A DNA stretch of 64,000 bases from Corynebacterium kroppenstedtii (GCF_003243515.1 NZ_QFRA01000001.1:1-64000); one strand, 5' to 3'. Positions 38,900 to 47,574 are shown, numbered from the stretch's first letter. Numbers and translations are program-made. The notes: generated by a model from the sequence alone, not told the origin.

Positions 38900-38968
38900 T
38901 CGGGGTAATTCATAGAGGTAAAGAGCAGGGCTCCTTAGGAGGGCCGGGCTCGACGGCACGACAAGCAG

Positions 38969-39011
38969 CAACCACCTAATGCGCCACACGCGCGGAGGTG
39001 GTCGCTTTTTT
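38969..39011 (+). terminator. rho-independent terminator
   Basis: ACCACCT at 38971-38977 pairs with AGGTGGT at 38996-39002, with a smaller GCGC/GCGC pairing in the loop, followed by CGCTTTTTTG. It ends the histone-like gene's transcript. Confidence 0.8.
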
Positions 39012-39036
39012 GCGTTGCGGAGGTAGTCACTTTCCG

Positions 39037-39356
39037 TCATACGACAAAAGTGTGTCCGCGTTCCGGAAAACTGCGCGGGTATATCAGCGTCGGTTGCGAA
39101 AACTGCGGGGGAATATGAGCGAAAATGGCCGAAAATTGACCATATACCCCCACACTTTTATTTGAGGACGCATATCCCCCGCACTTTTCGGGCTCTAGGT
39201 GCAGTTTCCCTGCACTTTTCTGTGTACCGGCTCCTCCTTCCGTGCGTCGGTGCTTCACGCCCAAGGATTCTGTCCGCACCGCCTTCTATCGTCTTACCCT
39301 CGCTTTTGCTGTCAACCCTTAGCGCGGCACAACGACGATGCCGAGTACTCGGCCAT
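39037..39356. repeat. non-coding stretch with a cluster of short direct and inverted repeats
   Basis: No gene is seen here. A motif close to AAAACTGCGGGGGATATG occurs four times: direct at 39066-39089 and 39098-39121, inverted at 39141-39159 and 39171-39188. A further palindrome, GTGCAG-TTTCC-CTGCAC, lies at 39199-39215, followed by TTTTC, and a partial copy (AAAAGTGTGTCCGCG) begins at 39046. The two direct and two inverted copies face each other and could fold into a large cruciform or serve as protein-binding sites. The stretch from 39216 to 39356 shows nothing clear beyond the GCCGAGTACTCGGC palindrome at about 39340. Function unknown. Confidence 0.7.
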
Positions 39357-40607
39357 CTAGGCCGTCGCGAGCACCTTTCCATTAAGAGCCTTGACGGTTC
39401 CCGCGGAGGCCGTTAGCCAGTGGAGAGTTAGAAGGACGAGGAACCCGAGGCTGACCCAGTTCATCCATTCCCAGCCCGTCCCGTGTGAGAGAAGGTGGCT
39501 ACCCAGACACAACGTTCCCACGGGGAATGTCAGCGCCCACCACGAGGGGCTAAAGGGCATGCGTCCAGCAAATCCTCGAATTGTGCAGAAAGCCGCGTAA
39601 GCAATCAGTGGTATTCCGCAAGCAAGGATCACCTGCCCATAAAGGTTGGCCGCCGCTTGAACCCACTGCTGCCCCGCTGGAGTAATCACAGCGTCGATCT
39701 GGTGGGCAATAGCTTGAACTGCAGCCGTAGATTGGCCGACGATGCCGAGCGGAATCCACGCCGAGGCGGACGCTGCCAGCGGCAGTGGTGAGCGTCGCCA
39801 CGCATGTTCATAGGCCACAACAAAAATGATGGCCCCAAGGGTCAGGGCAACAAAGAAACAGCCGACGCTCACGATCAGCATGGTCATACGGAGTGACATC
39901 GTCGAAATATGAGACAGCTGGCTTGCACCCGTTGTTGCCGAGACCATCGGCGGAACGATGGGCAGCCCCCACACCGGACGCGGCTCGGACCAGCGGTTTC
40001 GCAGAACTACGAGCGCGAAACCAAACGCTGTCACGATGCCGAGGATAGTGCCGATCCACCAGAAGGTGAGATCAATACTCCACCCGAGGCCCTGGGCATG
40101 TGCTAGCCACTGGATCGGATTCGCAGCCGAGTTGTGAGATCCGGCCCCAGAATTGGTGAGCTCATCAAGGACAATGGGGGTAGCTGAGCCAAGAGAGAGT
40201 ATCCCCATCGACACCATTCCCCAGGCCGTGCACTGCTCGGGGTGGACGATCGACTGATGGAAAACCTTAAACTGCCGGAGGCACCGCCCGACGAATCCCG
40301 CGGTCAGACCGATAAACGCGATCCAGCCGATAACCAGGACGACTGCAGCTGCCGTCAGAGTGACGTCGGCAAGAAAACTACCTTCCCCGAACTGCGGTAG
40401 GGCGACAGAAACCAGAAGGTTAGCGAGAATCCCGGTACCCATAATCGAACCGAACCAGGCGGGACCGGCGGGTGGGACGATGGCAGGCTGCCGACGAGGA
40501 CCGGAACCAGGGTGGGACCGGACTGGTCGAAGGCGGGAGGAGACGGGCTCGGCCGAGGCGGTTTCAGTAGCAGTCATGGTCATGGCAACGAGCCTATGCA
40601 TCATCAT
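39357..40607 (-). CDS. TDT family transporter (TehA/SLAC1-like)
   Basis: A polytopic membrane protein of about 416 residues with ten helices, of the tellurite-resistance/dicarboxylate transporter family. After an Arg/Pro-rich leader the domain opens with GPAWFGSIMGTGILANLL, typical of the family, and continues with several conserved helices (WGMVSMGILSLGSATP, FWWIGTILGIVTAFGFALVV). Substrates in the family include C4-dicarboxylates, sulfite and anions; none can be assigned here. The start is uncertain among ATGs at 40607, 40583 and 40577. Divergent from a LysR regulator, which probably controls it. Confidence 0.85.
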   Translation of the reverse strand: MMMHRLVAMTMTATETASAEPVSSRLRPVRSHPGSGPRRQPAIVPPAGPAWFGSIMGTGILANLLVSVALPQFGEGSFLADVTLTAAAVVLVIGWIAFIGLTAGFVGRCLRQFKVFHQSIVHPEQCTAWGMVSMGILSLGSATPIVLDELTNSGAGSHNSAANPIQWLAHAQGLGWSIDLTFWWIGTILGIVTAFGFALVVLRNRWSEPRPVWGLPIVPPMVSATTGASQLSHISTMSLRMTMLIVSVGCFFVALTLGAIIFVVAYEHAWRRSPLPLAASASAWIPLGIVGQSTAAVQAIAHQIDAVITPAGQQWVQAAANLYGQVILACGIPLIAYAAFCTIRGFAGRMPFSPSWWALTFPVGTLCLGSHLLSHGTGWEWMNWVSLGFLVLLTLHWLTASAGTVKALNGKVLATA

Positions 40608-40637
40608 TTAGCCTGAACAGACACTATTTCTTTGGGT

Positions 40638-40670
40638 AGCCACAAGTATTTCCTGTGGCTGTCACAAGTA
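40638..40670. promoter_or_regulatory. candidate LysR-type operator
   Basis: AGCCACA at 40638-40644 and TGTGGCT at 40654-40660 form a perfect interrupted palindrome, 9 bases apart. CACAAGTA is repeated directly at 40641-40648 and 40663-40670. The site fills the 78-base gap between the TDT and LysR genes, where a LysR protein would bind. Confidence 0.55.
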
Positions 40671-40685
40671 GCCTAGGATGGGCCT

Positions 40686-41705
40686 ATGTCGCTCGCTCAT
40701 ATCCCCGATCTCCGGACCTTGGAAATACTGATCGCTATCGCTGATACAGGATCCCTCGGTGCGGCGGCTCGGCAGATGGGGATGACTCAGCAAGGTGTCT
40801 CCGAGCGAGTGCGCAGCGCCGAATCTATCCTGGGGTTCACCCTGGTCAGCCAGACGCCACGGGGCACCCACCCCACGCCCCAAGGCAGGGAATTTATTAA
40901 CCACGCCCGCGATGTCATTCGCAGCACGAACAGCTTGGCCGACACTGTCTCCTTCGACAAAGACCCTGCTCATCACATTATTCGGGCCGCTGCCAGCCAG
41001 ACCATCACCGACCACTACATTCCGCACTGGATTGCCCGCCTCACCGACACGCACCCCGGGGTCCGATTTGCCATCACAACGGGCAATAGCCAACAGGTCG
41101 CCCACACCATTGCCAGCGGGGACGCAACAATCGGTTTTATTGAATCCCTCTCGCTGCCGGAACTCAAAGGCATCCCGACCGAGGATTACTTCGACAGCAC
41201 GGTCATCACCACCGACTATCTCACCCTCGTCGTCCGGCCTGATCACGAATGGGCCGAGCTCGGTCACATCTCCCCGCTCACAGTCGCGCAAACGTCCCTC
41301 ATCGTCCGCGAATCCGGTTCAGGTACCCGGTCCGCCATCGAGCGAGTACTCCCCCAAGCTCTTCAAGCACCCTTCGCCGAACTAGAATCGGCGACCGCCA
41401 TCAAGTCAACAGTTTTGGCGACGCGGGTACCAGCGATCCTTCCCCGCCGCGGGGTGGAACAAGAGATAGCCGACGGCCGGTTGAGCGAAATCACTATCGA
41501 CGACACCCGTCTGTCACGGCCTATTCGGGCGTTGTGGAGGAAGGGCACGACGCTACGCGGATCCTCGCGCACGCTCCTGGAGGCGGCACGGGCTTCAGCG
41601 ACGCAGGCTTCGGCGACGGGGTCCAGCGCGGCACGAGCCACAACAACGCGGGCCGCCACGCAAGGACGAAAGAAGGCGCTGGGATCACAGCGACCACGGG
41701 GCTAG
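40686..41705 (+). CDS. LysR family transcriptional regulator
   Basis: A 339-residue regulator with an N-terminal winged helix (DLRTLEILIAIADTGSLGAAARQMGMTQQGVS is the region; core motif TGSLGAAARQMGMTQQ) and a periplasmic-binding-like effector domain (about 95-295). The last 40 residues are an Ala/Arg/Thr-rich tail that is not part of the fold. The ATG at 40686 follows AGGATGGG. Its divergent neighbour, the TDT transporter, is the likely target. Confidence 0.9.
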   Translation: MSLAHIPDLRTLEILIAIADTGSLGAAARQMGMTQQGVSERVRSAESILGFTLVSQTPRGTHPTPQGREFINHARDVIRSTNSLADTVSFDKDPAHHIIRAAASQTITDHYIPHWIARLTDTHPGVRFAITTGNSQQVAHTIASGDATIGFIESLSLPELKGIPTEDYFDSTVITTDYLTLVVRPDHEWAELGHISPLTVAQTSLIVRESGSGTRSAIERVLPQALQAPFAELESATAIKSTVLATRVPAILPRRGVEQEIADGRLSEITIDDTRLSRPIRALWRKGTTLRGSSRTLLEAARASATQASATGSSAARATTTRAATQGRKKALGSQRPRG

Positions 41706-41794
41706 GCCACAGTCGCTGCACCGCCTCCCTCGGCACTACCCTGGAAGACAGAAACATCCGGAGCACCCATCAACCCGAACGAGGTACCAACACC

Positions 41795-43330
41795 ATGTCC
41801 TCATCCGACAACACCAAGGCAACCGACGACTCCAGCGGCACCAACACGCCATCCGCCGACGACACCGTGAAAGACACCTACTCGTTTATCGTCGTTGCTA
41901 ACCGTTTACCCGTCGATATTGAGATCGACCCCGACGGCACCAAGCACTTCGAACCAAGCCCAGGTGGCCTGGTCACGGCGCTGAAACCCGTCCTCAAAGA
42001 ACACGAAGGCGCATGGATCGGCTGGCCCGGAGCAGCATCCGAAGGCCCCACGGCAACCCCCGTCGCGGATCCGTTCACGACCGACGAAGGCATCACACTG
42101 ATCCCGATGGGCCTGACCAAGAGGGATTACGCCGAATACTACGAAGGGTTCTCCAACGCCACATTGTGGCCCCTGTACCACGACCTGATCGTGACGCCGA
42201 TCTTTAACCGCGACTGGTGGGTGACGTACCGCGACGTCAACACGCGTTTCGCCATGGAGGCAGCCCGGCGCGCAGCCGAAGGCGCAACAGTGTGGGTGCA
42301 GGATTACCAGCTGCAACTGCTGCCCGGCATTTTGCGGCAAATGCGCCCGGACCTGAAAATCGGGTTCTTCCTGCATATTCCGTTCCCGCCGGCGGAGCTG
42401 TTCCGCCAGCTTCCGTGGCGTGAAGAACTGGTCCGCGGCCTGTTGGGCGCTGACGTGATCGGGTTCCACTCCATCCACAACGCGACCAACTTCCTGGAGC
42501 TCTCCCGCGACGTCGGTGGGTTCGCGACACCGAGCACGGGGCAACCGGATAGCCTGCCTGTTCGCGGCAAGGCCAGCATGAGGGAAATCACCGCGACGAT
42601 CACCGCATCCGACGGTCGCCCCGTCGGCGTCGGTGTGTTCCCGATTTCCATCGACACCAAGTCAGTCACTGCCGCCGCGAAGGACGCCGACGCGGAGAAG
42701 GTCCGCTCTGAGCTGGGCAATCCTGAAACGCTGATCCTCGGCGTCGATAGGTTGGACTACACCAAGGGGATCCTCCAGCGCCTCGAGGCGTACGAGGAGC
42801 TCCTGGAAACCGGTGCGCTCGACCCCGAGACCACCACGTTCGTGCAGGTAGCAACACCATCGCGCGAGCGCATTGAGCACTACAAGGTGGCGCGTCGGCA
42901 AGTGGAAGAGGCCGTCGGGCGGATTAATGGCCACTTCAGCAGCATCGGGCACTCCGCGGTCACCTATATGCACCGGTCTATTCCGTTCCCGGACCTCGTC
43001 TCCTACTACAAGGCCGCCGACATTATGCTGGTCACCAGCCTGAAGGACGGCATGAACCTAGTCGCCAAGGAATATGTGGCGTGCCACCCGGATGGCACGG
43101 GGTCGCTGGTACTCAGCGAGTTCACGGGTGCCGCGGCCGAGCTTGATGGCGCGTTTCTATGCAACCCGCATGACATTGATTCGATTAAGCGGCAGGTTCA
43201 CTCCGCAGCGGTGGCGAAGAAAGAAGACCTGTATGACCGCATGATGTCCATGTTCAACGAAGTGACCGAACACGACGTCCACGCCTGGGCATCGGCATTC
43301 CTCGACTGTTTAGAGAGTGACAATGACTAA
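41795..43330 (+). CDS. otsA: trehalose-6-phosphate synthase
   Basis: GT20 glycosyltransferase making trehalose-6-phosphate from UDP-glucose (or ADP-/GDP-glucose in actinobacteria) and glucose-6-phosphate. The 511-residue protein has an acidic, Ser/Thr-rich leader of about 30 residues, then VVANRLPVDIEID, WIGWPG, WVQDYQLQLLPGILR, GFFLHIPFPPAELF, GVDRLDYTKGI and the DGMNLVAKEYVA motif. The ATG at 41795 is chosen by family start; the open frame runs far upstream across the LysR gene. Its stop overlaps the start of the ferredoxin gene, and otsB follows. Confidence 0.96.
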   Translation: MSSSDNTKATDDSSGTNTPSADDTVKDTYSFIVVANRLPVDIEIDPDGTKHFEPSPGGLVTALKPVLKEHEGAWIGWPGAASEGPTATPVADPFTTDEGITLIPMGLTKRDYAEYYEGFSNATLWPLYHDLIVTPIFNRDWWVTYRDVNTRFAMEAARRAAEGATVWVQDYQLQLLPGILRQMRPDLKIGFFLHIPFPPAELFRQLPWREELVRGLLGADVIGFHSIHNATNFLELSRDVGGFATPSTGQPDSLPVRGKASMREITATITASDGRPVGVGVFPISIDTKSVTAAAKDADAEKVRSELGNPETLILGVDRLDYTKGILQRLEAYEELLETGALDPETTTFVQVATPSRERIEHYKVARRQVEEAVGRINGHFSSIGHSAVTYMHRSIPFPDLVSYYKAADIMLVTSLKDGMNLVAKEYVACHPDGTGSLVLSEFTGAAAELDGAFLCNPHDIDSIKRQVHSAAVAKKEDLYDRMMSMFNEVTEHDVHAWASAFLDCLESDND

Positions 43331-43643
43331 CAGCATTCCCGACGACGCAAAGCCCTCCACCGCGCACGTCTTTATGGAAGACACTGAGGAAGATATTGAA
43401 TGGCCTGCGGGGAAACGGCTCCTCTACGCCATGTTGGACGCGGGCTTGGATGCACCCTACGGCTGCACCGAGGGCGAATGCGGCGCCTGCCAGTGCGTCA
43501 TCGAACCCCATGACAATGCCACAACGCACATGGTGCACAACAATGTGTTGGATGAGTACGACATCGCCGACGACATGACCTTAGCCTGCCAAACTGTGTC
43601 CGACGCTCCCGGCGGGAAATTCGACGTCAGCTACGACTTTTAG
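43323..43643 (+). CDS. plant-type [2Fe-2S] ferredoxin in the trehalose operon
   Basis: A 106-residue stand-alone ferredoxin. The cluster ligands are Cys48, Cys53, Cys56 (CTEGECGAC, the C-x4-C-x2-C pattern) and Cys89 (LACQT). The sequence is closest in style to the C-terminal ferredoxin domain of oxygenase reductases such as KshB or phenol hydroxylase reductases (LDAGLDAPYGCTEGECGAC, HNNVLDEYDIADD). The ATG at 43323 overlaps the otsA stop by 8 bases and otsB begins 8 bases after its stop, so it is translated as part of the operon. A small gene also lies between otsA and otsB in C. glutamicum. No partner reductase or oxygenase is nearby; its link to trehalose is unknown. Confidence 0.9.
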   Translation: MTNSIPDDAKPSTAHVFMEDTEEDIEWPAGKRLLYAMLDAGLDAPYGCTEGECGACQCVIEPHDNATTHMVHNNVLDEYDIADDMTLACQTVSDAPGGKFDVSYDF

Positions 43644-43651
43644 GAGAACGA

Positions 43652-44509
43652 GTGTTTACCCCGTCCGATGACATTAACCAGGCCCTTCGCACCGCTGCCC
43701 ACAGCAACACACTGATGCTGGCCAGCGACTTCGACGGCTGCTTAGCGCCACTCAACAAAGACGCCATGGCCGTCACCGCGAACCCCACCGCCATGAATGC
43801 CATCATCAACTTCGCCCACATGCCGCACACGTTCGGCGCACTCGTCTCCGGGCGGGATATTTCGAAACTCGAACGCCTCGCCCGCCGGACCGGACCACAG
43901 GGACAAAACATTGCCGACGACGGACCCGACGATGTTCGCGACATCTCCGGAATAATTCTGGCGGGATCCCACGGAGCCGAAGCGAATGACGGCAGTGGCG
44001 TCGAGCCCAATGACGAGCAAAAGAAGCTCCTTGAGCGCATGATCCGTGAGGCACATGCCGTCGCCGATAGCGCTCCCCACTCGGGCATGTTTGTGGAGGA
44101 AAAACCGCTGGGCGTCGGCCTGCATGGTGTGGCGATGAATAACGACGAGCTGGAGCGCCAACTGCAGCAGAAGTTCGCTGACATACTGGATTCGCTGCTG
44201 GATGGGACGACGGGGTCCTACATGTACGGCAAGCACATTCTGGAAGCGCAGATCATGGAGGTCGATAAGGGTAAATGGCTGGAAAGCGCCCGCGACCGGT
44301 ACAACGTTGACGCCATCGTGTATGCCGGCGATGACACGACCGACGAGAACGCGTTCCGCGTGCTTCATGGTAATGATGTGTCCATTAAGGTCGGTGATTC
44401 TCACACCGCGGCTGTATTGCGTGTTCCGGATACCGACGCTATTGCCGACGTTTACCAGCGCTTGGCCACCATGAGGCGCGAGTACCTCACTGAGAACGGA
44501 GTGTTATAG
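43652..44509 (+). CDS. otsB: trehalose-6-phosphate phosphatase
   Basis: HAD-superfamily phosphatase that removes the phosphate from trehalose-6-phosphate. In the 285-residue protein the nucleophile motif reads LASDFDGCLAPL, the second motif GALVSGRD, and the C-terminal acidic motif YAGDDTTDENAF. The start is the GTG at 43652, preceded by AGGAG. Third gene of otsA-ferredoxin-otsB. Confidence 0.95.
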   Translation: MFTPSDDINQALRTAAHSNTLMLASDFDGCLAPLNKDAMAVTANPTAMNAIINFAHMPHTFGALVSGRDISKLERLARRTGPQGQNIADDGPDDVRDISGIILAGSHGAEANDGSGVEPNDEQKKLLERMIREAHAVADSAPHSGMFVEEKPLGVGLHGVAMNNDELERQLQQKFADILDSLLDGTTGSYMYGKHILEAQIMEVDKGKWLESARDRYNVDAIVYAGDDTTDENAFRVLHGNDVSIKVGDSHTAAVLRVPDTDAIADVYQRLATMRREYLTENGVL

Positions 44510-44565
44510 CGGCGGCGTTAGAGTGCGGCGTTGCGGTGGCGGTGTTGCGCAAAATCGTTGCTACG

Positions 44566-45759
44566 TTACCGCGGCGGGCCGACCGTGCGCCCCGTGATCA
44601 ACGTCGTCTCCAGCAGCGTGTGTGAACCGCGGGTTGCCGATGCCTGACCGCGGCCACCGGCAGCGCTCGTGGATGTCGTCGCGTTCCTGGACGAAGACAC
44701 GCCGGTGCTTCCTTTCCCCCGTGTGGCGTCGGAAATAAGGTCCTGAAGAACATGGCCGGCCGTTCGCCCTTTATCCTTGTTCGGCTGCGACACCGTGGTG
44801 ATCTTCTGCTGCACGGCGAGGTCGATACCGTCGAACCCGGTGACCGATAGATCGCCCGGCACGGACAACCCGCGATCAGCAGCGCACTGCATCACAGCCA
44901 GCGCTAAGGAATCCGTCGTACATGCGACGGCGGTCAAGTCGGGGTGCGCATCCAATAACGCGCGGGCGGCCTCGCGGGTGCCGTCGGCGTCGTTGATATA
45001 GCACTCCACGATCGGAATTTCCTCCGCAGAATCCGGGTGGGCACCGCGGATCACATCAACAATGCCCTCGACGCGGTGTTTCTGCACATGCATGTGGGCA
45101 GTGCGCAGGCACTGTGGCGACACCTCGCCCGCGTTGGCCTCACGGTCAAGGCGAATGCACAACACACCAATTTTCCGGTGACCAGCGTCGATAAGCTGTT
45201 GAACCCCGGGCTGAATAGCAGCATGGTCATCAATGCCGACGAAGGCGTAATCCTTCAGCTTCGGCGTGGAATACGGCTGATCACACACGACAGTCGGGAG
45301 CCCGCGCGAGGCCACAACCTCCAACGTGGGATCGTCCGAGGCGACCGAATACACCACGAAACCGTCGACGGCGGCTTGCGCGACGCGGTTAATTCCCGAC
45401 GCAGCACGCCCAGGAGCAGCGGGAATGAGCACCAGGGACGAATCCAGGACCTGACAAGACTCCGCCAAGCCCGCCAGGAAATCGACCGACGAGCGGTCCT
45501 CGAAGGCGTAGGTGAGTTCGTCGGTAAAAAGGACGCCGATCGCGTCGGCCCGGCGCGTCCGCAGGGATCGGGCGGCAGGATCTGGACCGGAATACCCCAG
45601 CTTGTCGGCGGTGGCGAAGATGCGGGCGCGAGTCTCGGGCGACAAATGGTCGGGCTTGTTGTAGGCGTTGGACACCGTTGTGCGCGACACCCCGACGGCC
45701 TCCGCGAGTGACGCCAACGTAGCCTTATGACTATTTTTCGGGGATCGCCGCGGACTCAT
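44566..45759 (-). CDS. LacI family transcriptional regulator, IpsA-like
   Basis: A regulator of about 397 residues: a LacI helix-turn-helix at the N terminus (TLASLAEAVGVSRTTVSNAYN, core VSRTTVSNAYN), hinge, then a sugar-binding-type effector domain (about 65-340), and a Ser/Thr/Gly-rich tail. It lies convergent to otsB. In C. glutamicum this place is held by ipsA, a LacI regulator that senses myo-inositol and controls inositol-derived lipid synthesis. The name is given by position and family, not proven. The ATG at 45759 is preferred to the TTG at 45768. Confidence 0.85.
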   Translation of the reverse strand: MSPRRSPKNSHKATLASLAEAVGVSRTTVSNAYNKPDHLSPETRARIFATADKLGYSGPDPAARSLRTRRADAIGVLFTDELTYAFEDRSSVDFLAGLAESCQVLDSSLVLIPAAPGRAASGINRVAQAAVDGFVVYSVASDDPTLEVVASRGLPTVVCDQPYSTPKLKDYAFVGIDDHAAIQPGVQQLIDAGHRKIGVLCIRLDREANAGEVSPQCLRTAHMHVQKHRVEGIVDVIRGAHPDSAEEIPIVECYINDADGTREAARALLDAHPDLTAVACTTDSLALAVMQCAADRGLSVPGDLSVTGFDGIDLAVQQKITTVSQPNKDKGRTAGHVLQDLISDATRGKGSTGVSSSRNATTSTSAAGGRGQASATRGSHTLLETTLITGRTVGPPR

Positions 45760-45991
45760 GTGTAGCAATCTTAGACCTTCGGTACCACCGGGAAGGGGCT
45801 TTCGCGCATTCCGGGGTGAGGGCAGGCTTGCTGGGTACGGGCGCTTGGTTTCTGTTTTGCGCCTACGATCTGTTTTCTTCCCTGAGGTGTGTCCGAACTC
45901 TTTTGGTTGTCAATAAGCCGCATTATCGGGGCTGGGAGGGGCTTAAGAAAACCAATTGACATCATATTTCATTAGTAGTTCATTGGGGGAC

Positions 45992-46785
45992 ATGCGAGCG
46001 ATAAAAAATAGGCGACGGTCAGCACTAGCATTCATTTTCACCACGGGACTTCTTACCGGAATGGGCGGACTCACGGCCTGCTCAGACGACTCCTCCACGA
46101 CGTCTGGTTCGTCGGACACCGTGAATGTCGTTGCCTCCACCGCGCTGTGGGCCGACGTCGTCCACGACATCGCAGGGGATAACGACCACGATGCGCACGG
46201 TCATGACGGGGACGCGCATGGTCACGAGAGCGAAGACCCACACGACCACGATGCGGACGATCACGCGGACAATGATTCCGACCTGCCCACCAACCCTCAC
46301 GTGTGGTACGGCGTCGCCACTGTCAATAGCTTTGCAACAAAGATTGCGGACACGCTGAATGACAAGAACGGCGATATCAAGGCGTCGACCAAGGACTTCA
46401 GCGACAAGCTCCACGCTATTGATGAGAAGATCAAGGCACTGCCAGCCAAGAAGGTGGCGAGCACCGAGTCCGTGTCCGGGTACCTACTTAAGGAATCTCC
46501 CATGGAGGATGTGACTCCCCACGACTACCTCAGTGCGTCGTTGAAGGAGTCGGATCCGTCCGCGGCGGATGTTGCCGAATTCACGTCGCTCATCAACGAT
46601 AAGAAAGTCGATATTCTGGTTAACAATCCGCAAACCGAAGATAGCGTGTCCAAGGACCTCGTCTCCGCTGCTAAGAAGGCGGGAATCCCGGTTGTGGACA
46701 TTTACGAAACACCGGAAAAGGCACCCACTACCTGGACTTTTTCTCTGAGGCCGTCCAACGGCTCCACGATGTCAGCAAGGAGTAA
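45992..46785 (+). pseudogene. broken zinc/manganese ABC transporter binding protein
   Basis: The start is a normal lipoprotein signal (SALAFIFTTGLLTGMGGLTAC) and the first strand of a cluster A-I metal-binding protein (VNVVASTALWADVVHDIAGD). The text then jumps directly to the His-rich loop (HDHDADDHADN style, about 46175-46280). Intact relatives have roughly 70-80 residues here, including the first metal-ligand His, so an internal deletion is inferred. The later part is normal (NPHVWYGVATVNSFATKIAD, TTSVSGYLLKESP-like region, IYETPEKAP), but near 46727 the frame shifts. The correct ending YLDFFSEAVQRLHDVSKE is in another frame and stops at 46785. Two lesions make it non-functional. ATPase and permease genes follow. 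Confidence 0.8.
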
Positions 46786-46794
46786 GACCACCGC

Positions 46795-47574
46795 GTGAAC
46801 AACCCGCGCACCACTCACCGCCCCACCGGGACTACTGACCGTCCCACCGGGACTACTGACCGTACCTCCGGGCCCGTCATCGAACTCAGCAAAGCGAGTA
46901 TCGAGCCGCTCTGGACCGACCTCGACCTCACGCTGAACCCCGGCGAATGGCTCACCGTCCTCGGGCCCAACGGCGTAGGAAAATCCACACTCCTTGGTGC
47001 CCTCACCGGGACGCGAAAACTGACCTCAGGGCATGTCCGTGTCGACGGGACCACCGGTTTTATCCCCCAGCAGCACATGTTCAGCCCGACGTTGCCACTG
47101 CGCGCGCGGGACATCGTCGGTCTATCCGGTGGGCACGGTATCTTTCGCCGCCGACGGCTCCCCGCAGCGCAAATAGACGAGGCACTCAAGACTGTCGACG
47201 CAGCACACCTGGCAAATAGACGCATCGGCCACCTCTCCGGCGGCCAACAACAATTGATCCGTCAAGCCAGCGCGATCGCAACGCACCCCGATATCCTCCT
47301 GTGCGACGAACCCCTGCTCAGCCTGGATTACGCTGCGTAAAAGCAAGCGATCCGGACCATCGACACCCAACGACACGACCACAACACGGCCGTCGTTTTC
47401 GTCACTCATACCATCAATCCCGTTATCGACGTCACCGACCGAGTGCTATACCTTGCGCCGAATGGCCACACTATCGGCACGATTGACGACGTCATCACAA
47501 CCGACGTCCTCAGCGAGCTGTACGGCACCCACGTCGACGTTGTCCACGTCAACGGCAGACTCGTCATCGTTTAG
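46795..47574 (+). pseudogene. zinc/manganese ABC transporter ATPase with in-frame stop
   Basis: A cluster A-I metal transporter ATPase: Walker A LGPNGVGKSTLLGAL, Q-loop FIPQQHMFSP, signature LSGGQQQLIRQASAI, Walker B ILLCDEPLLSLD. Directly after LDYAA a TAA stop (47338-47340) ends translation. The same frame then continues for 77 codons with the H-loop (VVFVTHTINPV) and a normal C terminus, stopping at TAG 47572-47574. The ribosome therefore makes a protein of 181 residues lacking the switch His. The stop probably replaced a Gln codon (CAA to TAA). The start is the GTG at 46795. A 21-base tandem repeat in the 5' end encodes PTGTTDR twice. Confidence 0.85.
46822..46863 (+). repeat. 21-bp perfect tandem repeat, two copies
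   Basis: Positions 46822-46842 and 46843-46863 are identical. The repeat is in frame in the ATPase gene and duplicates the residues PTGTTDR ahead of the ATPase fold. Confidence 0.9.

Noticed and set aside
41249..41794. Long N-terminal extension of otsA overlapping the LysR gene
   Set aside because: The extension is low-complexity shadow of the LysR frame; OtsA proteins start near the ATG at 41795.
41906..42544. A 212-codon minus-strand frame inside otsA
   Set aside because: Fully overlapped by otsA, which has every family motif.
45880..45991. A Zur or DtxR operator before the metal transporter
   Set aside because: The AT-rich stretch shows no palindrome matching either regulator well enough.
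46175..46280. His/Asp-rich segment as a separate metal-binding peptide or repeat
   Set aside because: It is the normal His-rich loop of metal-binding proteins of this ABC family, now abnormally close to the N terminus.
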